64,000 nucleotides of DNA from CAYFZR01 sp046760505 [NCBI: Candidatus Hydrothermarchaeota archaeon] (lineage in GTDB: Archaea > CAYFZR01). The stretch lies in the NCBI GenBank assembly GCA_046760505.1, contig JBHIEG010000002.1:1-64000 (forward strand), given 5' to 3'. The position numbers and the translations under genes were made by a program. Below the pieces are notes generated by a model, which saw only the letters and a list, made by a program, of their open reading frames with translations, made no database searches and was not told the DNA's origin. Each line of letters begins with the position of its first letter. The first letter of the stretch is position 1. Positions 8,154 through 16,257 of the stretch are shown here, piece by piece.

Positions 8154-8591
8154 TCACCTTGTAATTATTTCAAGAAACAATGCACCACCTATAAACACCA
8201 TTAGTAAATTTATGAATGTCAGCAACTTTAAAATGGATAAAAGAAAACCTTCCGCAATGGAAAATGCCATTACTCCAAAAAAGAATTCTACTACTACAAA
8301 CGCGGATCCTAATAAATACCAAGTTTTTCTCGTGCCGTATCTGAAAAGCGGTTCAAGAGTCCTTATCACTTGCATTCTTTTTACATAAACACCAAATAAA
8401 ATTCCAAAACCTGCTAGAAATGGAATTGTTGAGGAAAAAACGGCTATTAATCCTGCCAGCTTAGAACTCGTCAGCCCAAATGTATCTACTGCCAAAGAAG
8501 CGATTGCCAATTCAAGTATTGCCAGCAGTATTAGCCAAAATCCGAATATTCCTATCAAATTCCTCTCATATTTACGAATATACTCCCTCAT
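8154..8591 (-). CDS. Four-TM membrane protein of the vWA/ubiquitin-like operon
   Basis: A 145-residue integral membrane protein with hydrophobic segments at about 13-35, 45-68, 88-112 and 118-142, separated by short charged loops (YVKRMQVIRTLEPLFRYGTRKT). No family is recognised. The ATG at 8591 comes directly after the stop of the upstream gene and has GGTGA four bases before it, so translational coupling is likely. Its position between a cytosolic multidomain protein and an exported vWA protein suggests it is the membrane component of the same assembly; this is inference from context. Confidence 0.72.
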   Translation of the reverse strand: MREYIRKYERNLIGIFGFWLILLAILELAIASLAVDTFGLTSSKLAGLIAVFSSTIPFLAGFGILFGVYVKRMQVIRTLEPLFRYGTRKTWYLLGSAFVVVEFFFGVMAFSIAEGFLLSILKLLTFINLLMVFIGGALFLEIITR

Positions 8592-9743
8592 CTACTCACC
8601 TCTTGCCAAAACAAGGGTATCTCCATCCGATATTTCACAATCCGAGATTCTCTTATCTAAAAGCAGTTTTCTTTCTCCTTTGTACAATGAATATTTCTGA
8701 ACTGTAGAGAGGTTTAGCGTACTCTTTACTACGTTTATAATGTCCTTAACTTTATTTCTCGGATCTAGTTCCAGTTGAACCTCCATGCCCTCGTTTATCG
8801 CTACCACGGATACCCGTAAAATATCTTCAACAAGTTTCACAGACTTTGGAGGTTTTACCTTCTTGATAACGCTTTTTACCTTATTTTCCTCACCCATAAA
8901 GGTATATCTAACATGGACCGGACCAATTCTAACCGAATTTTCTCCATAGATTTGGACATTTGTTTCAAGTATCCTAGTCTCTCTGGGGTCTATTCTCTTC
9001 AAATTCCACTGCTGGGACATGCCCACGTCCTTCTGTAGAGGCGTATTTAGCCGGATCCTGACATTTTTTGCAGAAAGTTTACCTTCATTAGAAATCGCTA
9101 CCTTTACTGGTAAGTTTCCAAGACTGTCGATATTTCCAACTTCAAGTTTTACCTCTAATTTAGGTCTCCAATTCCCTATAATTTTTCGTTTGTGGATGTA
9201 TATTCTTCTGACAACATCCTCAGCGTCATTCTCTGTTTCAAGGGTAAATTTAAGTCTCTTCATAATTTTTTTATCTGCCCACTCTATTTCTAGGGTTGAA
9301 TTTTCTCTCCAAGCACTGAAAACGCTCTCATATGGAATCTTGGTTTTTAGTCCAGGAGATGAAAAGTATATGAAATCCTTCATCAACTCCAGTTGTCCGC
9401 TCAGCTTTCCAATACTTGTGTATAAAATAGATTGTATCTTTTTCGTTGAGATTTTCCAACTTTTAAGTCTCCCAATTTTTTTTTCTAGTATTTCATCGCT
9501 CAGTTTTATCAATTCCTTTTCTGAAAGATCATCCACATGAAACAAAAATCTTTTTACATGATTGTTTGAATCAACCGCGTCAATATCCAGTTTTTTCCCA
9601 TTCACTTCCATGTAGAGGATACCTTCAAAGGGAACCTTAGTCTTGATCTTTGGAGAATTAAAGAATAAACAATCTTCTTTAACTTCCAATCTGCCTTCTA
9701 TCTTGCCAATTCCAACCTGTAAACTGCTAGAATAACTCTTCAA
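8592..9743 (-). CDS. PH-like x2, Ig/CARDB-like, ubiquitin-like multidomain protein
   Basis: A 383-residue cytosolic protein (no signal or TM). Residues 9-92 and 108-185 are an internal duplication: each begins IGK(I/L)xGxLE, then FFxSPxxKTKVPFE or YFSSPGLKTKIPYE, then beta strands and a helix, resembling a bacterial-type PH/GRAM fold. Residues about 194-290 form a CARDB-like beta-sandwich (VKVAISNEGKLSAKNVRIRL). Residues 308-381 are ubiquitin-like: LELDPRNKVKDIINVVKSTL, YKGERKLLLD and ISDGDTLVLARGE. The end is RGE, not GG, so conjugation is not expected. The TTG start overlaps the previous stop (TTGA). The ubiquitin-like and duplicated domains are clear to me; the PH name is an inference. Confidence 0.72.
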   Translation of the reverse strand: MKSYSSSLQVGIGKIEGRLEVKEDCLFFNSPKIKTKVPFEGILYMEVNGKKLDIDAVDSNNHVKRFLFHVDDLSEKELIKLSDEILEKKIGRLKSWKISTKKIQSILYTSIGKLSGQLELMKDFIYFSSPGLKTKIPYESVFSAWRENSTLEIEWADKKIMKRLKFTLETENDAEDVVRRIYIHKRKIIGNWRPKLEVKLEVGNIDSLGNLPVKVAISNEGKLSAKNVRIRLNTPLQKDVGMSQQWNLKRIDPRETRILETNVQIYGENSVRIGPVHVRYTFMGEENKVKSVIKKVKPPKSVKLVEDILRVSVVAINEGMEVQLELDPRNKVKDIINVVKSTLNLSTVQKYSLYKGERKLLLDKRISDCEISDGDTLVLARGE

Positions 9744-10285
9744 CTTATCCCCTCTGTTGAATAAAACTCCAATGGAACATAATCCATTCTAATTTTCCTT
9801 ATTTTTGATGTCTTGTTCATTATATCGAATACGTCGGCTAGCCAGATGATGATCAAAAAAAAGCCGAATACCTCCACGTTCTGTAACGCAATCAACCCAG
9901 GTTTTAGCAACATCAAGAATCCACCAAGTTCTGAAAGTAGTGCCGGAATACCCCATTTGTAAGAGCCATCATAGTCTTTTATGTATAGATATGCAAGTGG
10001 GGGTATTAGAGCAGAGAAAAGACTTATGATCGGATTTGGTCCAACTCCGCTATGTCGAGTAGCAAGCCTCCAATACTGCTTGTATTCTTCGAATATCTCG
10101 GGAGGAGGTTCCTTGGGAAGTACTTTCTTCTCTGGAAGAAGTTCTTCAGGTTCTTCCAACTCAAGGCACTGATCACAGTACATAATACCATCAGAAACTA
10201 CTCCACAGAGTTCGCATACATAGGCATTACATTCACTACATTCCGCCAGGGCATCCTTCTCTGGATGTTGGGAGCACTTCACCAC
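9740..10285 (-). CDS. B-box-type zinc-finger membrane protein
   Basis: The first gene of the operon, 181 residues. The N-terminus is a cross-brace zinc finger: C4-x2-H7, C16-x2-C19, C24-x2-C27, C37-x2-C40, typical of B-box-like fingers attached to membrane proteins. A Glu/Pro-rich linker (41-70) follows, then three hydrophobic segments (about 84-102, 109-127, 137-156) and a basic tail (KTSKIRKIRMD). Two zinc ions are expected, with the finger probably cytosolic. The start is one of two adjacent GTG codons (10285 or 10282) behind GGTGAT. A TATA-like ATTAAATATAAA lies about 30 nt upstream in a short divergent promoter shared with the kinase gene. Confidence 0.78.
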   Translation of the reverse strand: MVKCSQHPEKDALAECSECNAYVCELCGVVSDGIMYCDQCLELEEPEELLPEKKVLPKEPPPEIFEEYKQYWRLATRHSGVGPNPIISLFSALIPPLAYLYIKDYDGSYKWGIPALLSELGGFLMLLKPGLIALQNVEVFGFFLIIIWLADVFDIMNKTSKIRKIRMDYVPLEFYSTEGIS

Positions 10286-10353
10286 ATCACCTAAACCAAT
10301 CTAATTTATTACTCTTTATATTTAATAGTGATTCTCTGAAACGTATTGTAACA
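10286..10353. promoter_or_regulatory. Divergent promoter, zinc-finger operon and ADP-dependent kinase
   Basis: This short AT-rich spacer serves both directions. On the plus strand, CTTTATATTTAATAG (about 10313-10327) is a TATA-like box for the kinase. On the minus strand the same segment reads CTATTAAATATAAAG and suits the zinc-finger operon. Binding of one factor here could couple the two transcripts; no distinct operator is visible. Confidence 0.4.
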
Positions 10354-10425
10354 TTGAGAGCACTTTTTTTCTCGCAATCTTTCATTTCGATACACCAATA
10401 TACAAGTGTCAACCCTTTAATCAGT

Positions 10426-11757
10426 ATGGACTGGATGGATCTTTATAGAGAAACCTTCGAAAAACTTGTTAAAGCGAAAAAATTTAAATTTTTAACGGCT
10501 TATAACGTAAACATAGATAAAATTTGTCGAGTTAGAGGAAACAACGTTGCAAAACTTATTGAAGAAGAAAATTACGTTGGAAAACATGGTTACAAAAGAA
10601 AAATTAATTTTAAAGGTGATTTTTTATCAGGACTTCTTTATCATATGAGAACCGGGAAGGGTGGCGAGGCTCTAATAATCGAGAGTGAACTCTGTGATTG
10701 GTTGGAGAAGAATTTTTTGTTTGAAGAAGAAACCATGGGCGGAAATGCAGGAAACATGGCAAGCACCCTTTCAAAACTCAGTATGAGAGTGATAGTAAAT
10801 GTCCCACAGCTCACAGAAGATCAGGCAAACTTATTCGAATGTCCCGAAAATATATTTATTCCAACGATCAAGGGCGGTAAGATTCTTTGTGTACCTGTTC
10901 TTAAGGCTATAAGGAGGGGCGATGAGAGTGTCGTACATTACATATTTGAGTTCAGAAGGGGCGATAAAATCGAACTCAAGGATGAATTAATCAATGTAAA
11001 ACAGAATAATAGGTTTATAGCAAGTTATGACAGTTACAATACTCTTTTGTGGCAGGATCCAGCCTTTAATAAGATTTCCCCGGATTTAATCCGAAGCATA
11101 GATGCCTGTTTGATATCGGGATTCCACCTTCTCAGAGAAATAAACGATAATCTGAGAAAATCTCAATTAATATTAAGAAAATGGAAAAAAATAAACCCAG
11201 ATTTAAAAATACATGTTGAATTGGCAGATTTTCAGGAACCACAAGTCTTAGAATATGTTGTGAAAAATTTTTCTTTTGTAGACAGTTATGGAATGAACGA
11301 GACCGAATTGATGGATGTTTCATCTTTGTTTGGAGAAAAATTGAAAGATACAGATGTGTTATCACTTTTAAAGGGATCAATAAAATTTTACGAGGAATCC
11401 GGAATCAATAAAATCATTATTCATACTCCTGAGTACTCTTTTGGATTATATGAAAGAGATGATCCCGAGAAAATTAAATCTGCTTTAATTTTGGGCTCTC
11501 TTTTAGCAGCATGCAGAGCCAAGAGAGGATCTTCTTGTTCAAAAAAAGATCTTGGAACCCTTCTCAAAATAGCGAAGATAAATGAAATAGGGCTTGAAAA
11601 AGTAAAAATTCTGAGAGATGAAATCGAAATGAACTGTCCTGAAATGAAAGGAAAGATCCAATGCTGTCCTTCTCTTGATGTGGGTCCTATTAAGTCCACG
11701 GTTGGATTGGGAGACTGTTTTGCCGCAGGATTTGTATTAGGCGAGGTAATCTTTTGA
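10426..11757 (+). CDS. ADP-dependent phosphofructokinase/glucokinase
   Basis: A ribokinase-like sugar kinase that uses ADP as phosphoryl donor in the modified archaeal Embden-Meyerhof pathway. Counting from the ATG at 10426 (443 residues): LTAYNVNIDKI near residue 24, ETMGGNAGNMA near 103, an EFRRGDKIEL segment, HVELADFQ, and the C-terminal VGLGDCFAAG with the catalytic Asp at about 430. Length matches the ADP-PFK/GK family. An in-frame TTG at 10354 would add 24 unrelated residues, so the ATG is preferred. It is transcribed alone after a divergent promoter. Whether glucose or fructose-6-phosphate is the main substrate cannot be read from the sequence. Confidence 0.9.
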   Translation: MDWMDLYRETFEKLVKAKKFKFLTAYNVNIDKICRVRGNNVAKLIEEENYVGKHGYKRKINFKGDFLSGLLYHMRTGKGGEALIIESELCDWLEKNFLFEEETMGGNAGNMASTLSKLSMRVIVNVPQLTEDQANLFECPENIFIPTIKGGKILCVPVLKAIRRGDESVVHYIFEFRRGDKIELKDELINVKQNNRFIASYDSYNTLLWQDPAFNKISPDLIRSIDACLISGFHLLREINDNLRKSQLILRKWKKINPDLKIHVELADFQEPQVLEYVVKNFSFVDSYGMNETELMDVSSLFGEKLKDTDVLSLLKGSIKFYEESGINKIIIHTPEYSFGLYERDDPEKIKSALILGSLLAACRAKRGSSCSKKDLGTLLKIAKINEIGLEKVKILRDEIEMNCPEMKGKIQCCPSLDVGPIKSTVGLGDCFAAGFVLGEVIF

Positions 11758-11872
11758 TTTCTCGGAAATCTCACATTTTTCTCAATTCATTTAGTTCAGA
11801 ATTACCCAGATAAATTATCTCAAAGGAAAAATTTAATACTTCCATGAGATCAATTCTGAAATAGGTGAGAAA

Positions 11873-12451
11873 ATGAGGATTGAGAGTAAAGAGGCTGAAT
11901 TTGAGGGTATACTGAATGCTGCAAGGCTCATGGCCATAGCAATTCGAACAGCCCCAAAAGCAAACGGGATCGATTCCATAGAAACTTTAATACTCTCAGG
12001 AGAGGAGAAAAACTCATTGGCAGATAAATTGGAGGATCTAGGAAAAGAAAAAGGCGGTGGCTGGATAAAATTTTACGGAAGAGATGCAGAAAATCTCAGA
12101 AATTCCGATGCAGTAATTCTCGTAGGTATCTATGGCGGGAGATCTCCAGCCCCTTTGATGTGCGGGGCATGCGGAATGGACTGCAAACAACTTCTGAAGA
12201 GCGAAAGAGTAACCAAGGACTTTACAGGACCAAACTGCATGATGAAAATACTGGATCTGGGAGTCGCGCTAGGATCTGCTGTTAAATTGGCAGCAGAACT
12301 AAACGTAGATAATAGAATAATGTACAGCGTTGGCGTTGCAGCCAAAAAACTTGGACTCATGGATACGGATGTAATAATATCGATACCTGTCTCTGCTACG
12401 GGGAAGAATATATTCTTTGATAGAGGAAGAGAGCATCCAGAAAAAAAATAA
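11873..12451 (+). CDS. DUF2148 ferredoxin-domain protein
   Basis: A 192-residue protein of the DUF2148 family (ferredoxin-domain-containing, COG4739). It has the N-terminal EFEGILNAARLMAIAIRTAPKANG motif typical of the family, a cysteine cluster (MCGACGMDC and GPNCMMK, residues about 99-125) that could hold an iron-sulfur centre, and a final alpha/beta segment with IPVSATGKNIFFDR. The biochemical role of the family is not established. The gene has its own TATA-like box (AAATTTAATAC, about 11830-11840) and GGTGA six bases before the ATG. Confidence 0.85.
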   Translation: MRIESKEAEFEGILNAARLMAIAIRTAPKANGIDSIETLILSGEEKNSLADKLEDLGKEKGGGWIKFYGRDAENLRNSDAVILVGIYGGRSPAPLMCGACGMDCKQLLKSERVTKDFTGPNCMMKILDLGVALGSAVKLAAELNVDNRIMYSVGVAAKKLGLMDTDVIISIPVSATGKNIFFDRGREHPEKK

Positions 12452-12498
12452 ACCGCCCCCATTTTTATTTAAAAAATTAATAAAAATGAAGTGATATC

Positions 12499-13686
12499 TT
12501 GGTAGAGAACATTAACTATAGTAGATATCAATCAGTAATGCTTTCTCTTGCTTTTCTCGTGGCTTTCTCTCTTCATCTACTTTTATTTTCTTACTCTCCT
12601 TTGATAACACCTATTATGGAAGAAATGAATCTTTCAAACACCCAAGCTGGCCTTACTTTTTCGATGTCTATACTAGCGCTCATAATTTTCAGAATACCTT
12701 GGGGATTGATAAGTGATAGTATAGGTTATTTAAAGACGTTGAGAGTTTCTCTTTTAATAATAGCGGTTACTGCAATACTTAGAGGTTTTTCTAATAACTA
12801 TTCCTCGCTGATCATTGCTCAGGTCATGTTAGGAATAGGGCTCGCTTCAGTCATACCGTGCCTCCCTAGCATTGTGAAAGAATGGTTTTACGCGGAAAGA
12901 GTGGCTTTTTCTACTGGAGTTTATGTATCAGGATTTGCCTTGGGCAATATGGCCGGTCTCGGTTTAACACCATACCTTCTTGAATTAACAGGCTCTTGGA
13001 GGAGTACATTCAAAATTTATGGCATATTTTCACTCTTTCTAGCTCTATCATGGTGGAGTTTAGGGAAATCGAGAGGTTTGAAATACAATAATTACCTGGA
13101 AAGTTACCGTAATTTCAAGGAAATTTTTAAATTAAGAGAACTCTGGATCCTTCTGGGCCTAGTTTTCTGTTCAATGGGTACCTATGATACCCTCGCCACT
13201 TGGCTGCCTCGCGTACTTAGGTTAAAGGGCTTTTCCCGGGAGAAAGCCGGGCTTATAGCCTCTCTTTTATCACTTGGATTTTTTCTGGCAGGTCCTGTTA
13301 CAGGAATTTTCTCGGATAGATTCAGGGCTCGAAAACCTTTTATTTTTACATTTGGTCTTGTGATAGGGCCAGTCATTTTGGGTATTGCATACTTCAAGGG
13401 GCTATTGTTGCTGGCTTGCATATTTCTTGCTGGATTCCTCTCTATTGGAGTCTTCACAATGGCGATGGCTATTCCTACAGAATCTAACACGTTTGCAGAA
13501 TCTGTAGGCAGTGCAGTCGGATTTATCTCGGCTTTAGGAAATCTTGGACCATTTTTGATGCCAATAACGTTCGGATACCTCATTGATATAACTAAGAATT
13601 ACGTGCCATCAATTATAATGGTGAGTTTGGTTGCCGAATCGATTTTTCTTTTTGGAATTTTGCTGAGGGAAAATAGTAAGTATTAA
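12499..13686 (+). CDS. Major facilitator superfamily transporter
   Basis: A 395-residue membrane protein with twelve hydrophobic segments. The MFS loop 2-3 motif is present as RIPWGLISDSIGYLKTLR, and its degenerate repeat in the second half as GPVTGIFSDRFRARKPFI. NTQAGLTFSMSILAL and GLASVIPCLPSIVKEWF resemble anion or organic-acid porters, but the substrate cannot be named. The assigned start is a TTG at 12499 with GTGAT just upstream; an in-frame ATG at 12538 would remove 13 residues. It follows the DUF2148 gene by 47 bases and could be co-transcribed. Confidence 0.85.
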   Translation: MVENINYSRYQSVMLSLAFLVAFSLHLLLFSYSPLITPIMEEMNLSNTQAGLTFSMSILALIIFRIPWGLISDSIGYLKTLRVSLLIIAVTAILRGFSNNYSSLIIAQVMLGIGLASVIPCLPSIVKEWFYAERVAFSTGVYVSGFALGNMAGLGLTPYLLELTGSWRSTFKIYGIFSLFLALSWWSLGKSRGLKYNNYLESYRNFKEIFKLRELWILLGLVFCSMGTYDTLATWLPRVLRLKGFSREKAGLIASLLSLGFFLAGPVTGIFSDRFRARKPFIFTFGLVIGPVILGIAYFKGLLLLACIFLAGFLSIGVFTMAMAIPTESNTFAESVGSAVGFISALGNLGPFLMPITFGYLIDITKNYVPSIIMVSLVAESIFLFGILLRENSKY

Positions 13687-13753
13687 ACCATGCTAGGAAT
13701 TATCAAGCAAATTTTAAATAGTAATTTTGGATTAAGATGGAGCAGATGATCAA

Positions 13754-13885
13754 ATGATGATTCCGAGTCAACTCTTGAGAAAAGGTGGTCAGCGGGGCTT
13801 TACAACGCCACCTACCTTACCCAAACTTACCTTACTCAAATTTATCCTATCCAAATTTGCCTCATTTTGGACTTGGCGGGTTTAA
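13754..13885 (+). CDS. Candidate 43-residue leader peptide upstream of the orphan DhnA-family gene
   Basis: A short ORF begins with ATGATG at 13754, with GGAG at 13739-13742 and a TATA-like TTTTAAATA near 13711-13720. The peptide has a basic N-terminal half (LLRKGGQRG), a five-residue repeat (TLPKL, TLLKF, ILSKF) encoded by the 15-bp DNA repeat, and ends SFWTWRV. Its stop lies in a G/C-rich hairpin (GGCGGG at 13875-13880 pairing with CCCGCC about 12 nt later). The two Trp codons are suggestive because a paralogue of the downstream gene heads an aromatic amino acid cluster. Translation is not proven. Confidence 0.4.
   Translation: MMIPSQLLRKGGQRGFTTPPTLPKLTLLKFILSKFASFWTWRV
13814..13858 (+). 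repeat. Three 15-bp tandem repeats in the DhnA leader
   Basis: Three consecutive copies of an ACCTTACCCAAACTT-like unit occupy 13814-13828, 13829-13843 and 13844-13858, with a few substitutions. The period is a multiple of three and is in phase with the short leader ORF. They could be protein-binding sites in DNA, an RNA-binding array, or simply repetitive peptide coding sequence. Confidence 0.65.
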
Positions 13886-13967
13886 AGGGACGCCCGCCTA
13901 CATTCTCCACCTTAATTTTAATTGATTTGATTTTGACGATTTTTAAAAACTGTAGGGGGTTGTTAAA

Positions 13968-14768
13968 ATGACTCAGATTGGAAAAGCGATTAGAATCGAA
14001 AGAATAATGAATAGGGAGACTGGAAAGACCATAATCGTACCCATGGACCACGGAGTCTCAGTTGGTCCTGTAAAGGGTCTGATAAACATGACCGAGACCG
14101 TGAATAAGGTGGCAGAAGGAGGAGCAAACGCAGTGGTTGGACATAGAGGATTGGCCATGTACGGACACAGGAAGTACGGCAGGGATATAGGTCTGATTTT
14201 GCACTTGTCTGCTAGCACAAAGTTGAGTCCTGATCCAAACCACAAGGTGCTAGTAATGAGCGTCGAAGATGCGATTAAATTAGGAGCAGATGCTGTAAGC
14301 GTGCACATTAACATCGGGGCAAATGATGAGAGTGAGATGCTTAAAACCTTGGGATACGTGTCAAGCAAGTGCTCTGAATGGGGAATGCCCCTGTTGGCTA
14401 TGATGTATCCCAGAGGTGAGAAGATAGGATCAGAGCATGATGCAGAGGTTGTAAAGTTAGCAGCCAGAGTTGGAGCAGAATTAGGAGCGGATATAATAAA
14501 AACAAATTATACAGGGGATATTGATAGTTTCAAAGAAGTTGTAAAAGGATGTCCTGCTCCTGTTGTAATAGCAGGGGGCGAGAAAATGAATACTGAAAGA
14601 GAAATTTTGCAGATACTCTGGGAATCAATTCAAGCAGGTGGAGCAGGCGCCTCAATAGGAAGAAACGTCTTCCAAGCTAAAGACCCCACAAAGATGGTAA
14701 GGGCCATGGCAAAGATAGTCCATGAAGGATACGATGTTGATGAGGCGATGAAGGAACTGAAGTACTGA
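13968..14768 (+). CDS. DhnA-family class I aldolase (ADH synthase or fructose-bisphosphate aldolase)
   Basis: A 266-residue TIM-barrel Schiff-base aldolase with [41 protein letters not shown], the lysine-bearing [10 protein letters not shown] strand and PVVIAGG. In archaea this family includes 2-amino-3,7-dideoxy-threo-hept-6-ulosonate synthase and fructose-1,6-bisphosphate aldolase. A second copy at 42390 is fused by context to the shikimate genes and is the better ADH synthase candidate, so this lone copy may be the FBP aldolase. Against that, its leader ends in Trp codons. GGGGG lies seven bases before the ATG. The gene is monocistronic with a roughly 230-nt leader. Confidence 0.85.
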   Translation: MTQIGKAIRIERIMNRETGKTIIVPMDHGVSVGPVKGLINMTETVNKVAEGGANAVVGHRGLAMYGHRKYGRDIGLILHLSASTKLSPDPNHKVLVMSVEDAIKLGADAVSVHINIGANDESEMLKTLGYVSSKCSEWGMPLLAMMYPRGEKIGSEHDAEVVKLAARVGAELGADIIKTNYTGDIDSFKEVVKGCPAPVVIAGGEKMNTEREILQILWESIQAGGAGASIGRNVFQAKDPTKMVRAMAKIVHEGYDVDEAMKELKY

Positions 14769-14770
14769 AT

Positions 14771-16183
14771 TCATAACTTTAGCGCCTCAAAAAATCCAAT
14801 TATGCAGTCTTTGATAGATCTTATAAGCGGATAACTTACCCTAACAGGTTCTTTAAGCTTTTCAAGCCTTGAAATCCGGAAGTACATGGGAGGATGAGGA
14901 TCAAAGCCTATCCATTCCATTATCCTATGAGAGGGTATTCTTTCGTAATGGAGTCTTCGATACCCTATTTTTCTCAGAGCATTTGCCATTACTGCAGGTT
15001 GACCGATTTTTATGGCAGATTCAAGATCGGACCTTGCTTCAAGAAATTTACCAACAAAAAATAGAGAACTGAAGACAAAAAGCAGGTAAATTAGCGGAAA
15101 TATAATTATGAATGGAAAGAAAATGTAAACCCTCAGGAGAAACTCAGTTCCGAATAGTCCAAATAGCACAAGGGGGTCTCTGTTCTTCAAATGACTTAGT
15201 TCGTGACCTATTACATTCAATAGTTCATTTTCTTCCAGCTGGGTCATTATCCCGGTGGTAATCATGATCACTCCGCTATCAGGACCCGATCCGATTGCTG
15301 CTGCATTTGGAACCAAGGTATCTGCCACTACTATCTTTGGTAAAGGAAGATTGAACTTCTCAGCAGCCATTTTCACTATCTCATAGAGATTGATCTTCTT
15401 CACAGTAAAATTTTCCTCCACGCATGGAATTCTGTACTCAGAAAATACCTCCTTTGCAGCGCGACAATTAATTTCGTCTCCAATGGCGATTGTTCTCTGG
15501 AAAATTTTTTGTCTAATATCAATCAGGACATCTTCCCTTTTCACAAGGGCTCTATACTCTTCAAAGGGGAGATGATACTGTAAAATATGGAGTTCCGGAT
15601 TCTCTTGGGTAATGATCCAATCTCCAAATCTTGCTACAATTTTGTCTGAGACCAGTATAATGCCGAACTGAACACCAATTATTAAAATTGGCGCGAAAAA
15701 GGCGAGTCCAAGCAAAACGCTAATCCAGTACATCGTAAAACTGACTAAAACGAAGATCAGTATTAGGGTAAGCATGTTTCCGAAGAAAAGATTGTTTAAA
15801 AAAGATTCTTTCTTTTGTCTTTTTCGCGTCGGGAGCAAACTTTTGTCTGGTGCGTACGTAAAGTATAGGCTCGTTTTTCTTATTTGTTCCTCAAACAACT
15901 TAATCTGATATATGATGTCTTCTTTAATTCCAATGAGAAAACCCTCAGGCACGTCAGACGTTGAAAACATTTCCACGAGAACCGGTTGTTTTGCATAGAC
16001 TATAACGTCAACCCAGCCTTTTCTACCGTAAAGAGTCCTGAAATAAAGAGTATTTACGCCATTAACCCTCCTATGAACGATTCTATTGATGGCTCTTTTG
16101 GGTCTCAGGTAGTATCTTGCGATAAACCTGAGAAGATCTTCAAATCGAGTCGAAGCAAATTCTACAGTGAATTTTACTTCCAC
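14771..16183 (-). CDS. M48-family membrane zinc metalloprotease (HtpX-like)
   Basis: A 470-residue membrane protease. The zinc motif is HELSH (327-331), with the third ligand Glu in FLEARSDLESA (about 382). NAAAIGSGPDSGVIMITTGI before it is typical of HtpX/Ste24 relatives. Membrane helices lie at about 130-180 (two) and 340-378 (one or two). The N-terminal 125 residues are a soluble domain that I do not recognise, and residues 195-270 form another insert, so the protein is far longer than HtpX (about 290). It probably degrades misfolded membrane proteins. It ends two bases from the aldolase stop in convergent orientation. Confidence 0.88.
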   Translation of the reverse strand: MEVKFTVEFASTRFEDLLRFIARYYLRPKRAINRIVHRRVNGVNTLYFRTLYGRKGWVDVIVYAKQPVLVEMFSTSDVPEGFLIGIKEDIIYQIKLFEEQIRKTSLYFTYAPDKSLLPTRKRQKKESFLNNLFFGNMLTLILIFVLVSFTMYWISVLLGLAFFAPILIIGVQFGIILVSDKIVARFGDWIITQENPELHILQYHLPFEEYRALVKREDVLIDIRQKIFQRTIAIGDEINCRAAKEVFSEYRIPCVEENFTVKKINLYEIVKMAAEKFNLPLPKIVVADTLVPNAAAIGSGPDSGVIMITTGIMTQLEENELLNVIGHELSHLKNRDPLVLFGLFGTEFLLRVYIFFPFIIIFPLIYLLFVFSSLFFVGKFLEARSDLESAIKIGQPAVMANALRKIGYRRLHYERIPSHRIMEWIGFDPHPPMYFRISRLEKLKEPVRVSYPLIRSIKDCIIGFFEALKL

Positions 16184-16257
16184 AAGTTAGCCTCCAATTC
16201 GGATCTACATGCCTTATATTTAAATTTATATCGATATTGAATTTTCTTTGGAAGAAT

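Noticed and set aside
9019-9540. 173-codon plus-strand ORF opposite the ubiquitin-like gene
   Set aside because: Its composition (Ser/Phe/Leu-rich) is typical of an antisense shadow, and the sense strand has clear domains.
8592-9743. Ubiquitin-like domain as part of an ESX/type VII secretion system (YukD-like)
   Set aside because: No EccC-type ATPase, WXG100 protein or other ESX component is nearby, and the Cdc48-N and vWA context differs.
10354-10425. TTG-started extension of the ADP-dependent kinase
   Set aside because: The added 24 residues do not resemble the family, and an ATG at 10426 sits directly before conserved sequence.
13814-13858. CRISPR-like array
   Set aside because: The 15-bp units are directly joined, with no spacers, and there are only three copies. 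No cas gene is in the window.
14058-14368. Long antisense ORFs inside the aldolase gene
   Set aside because: They mirror the codon structure of the sense gene and have no family similarity, so they are shadows.
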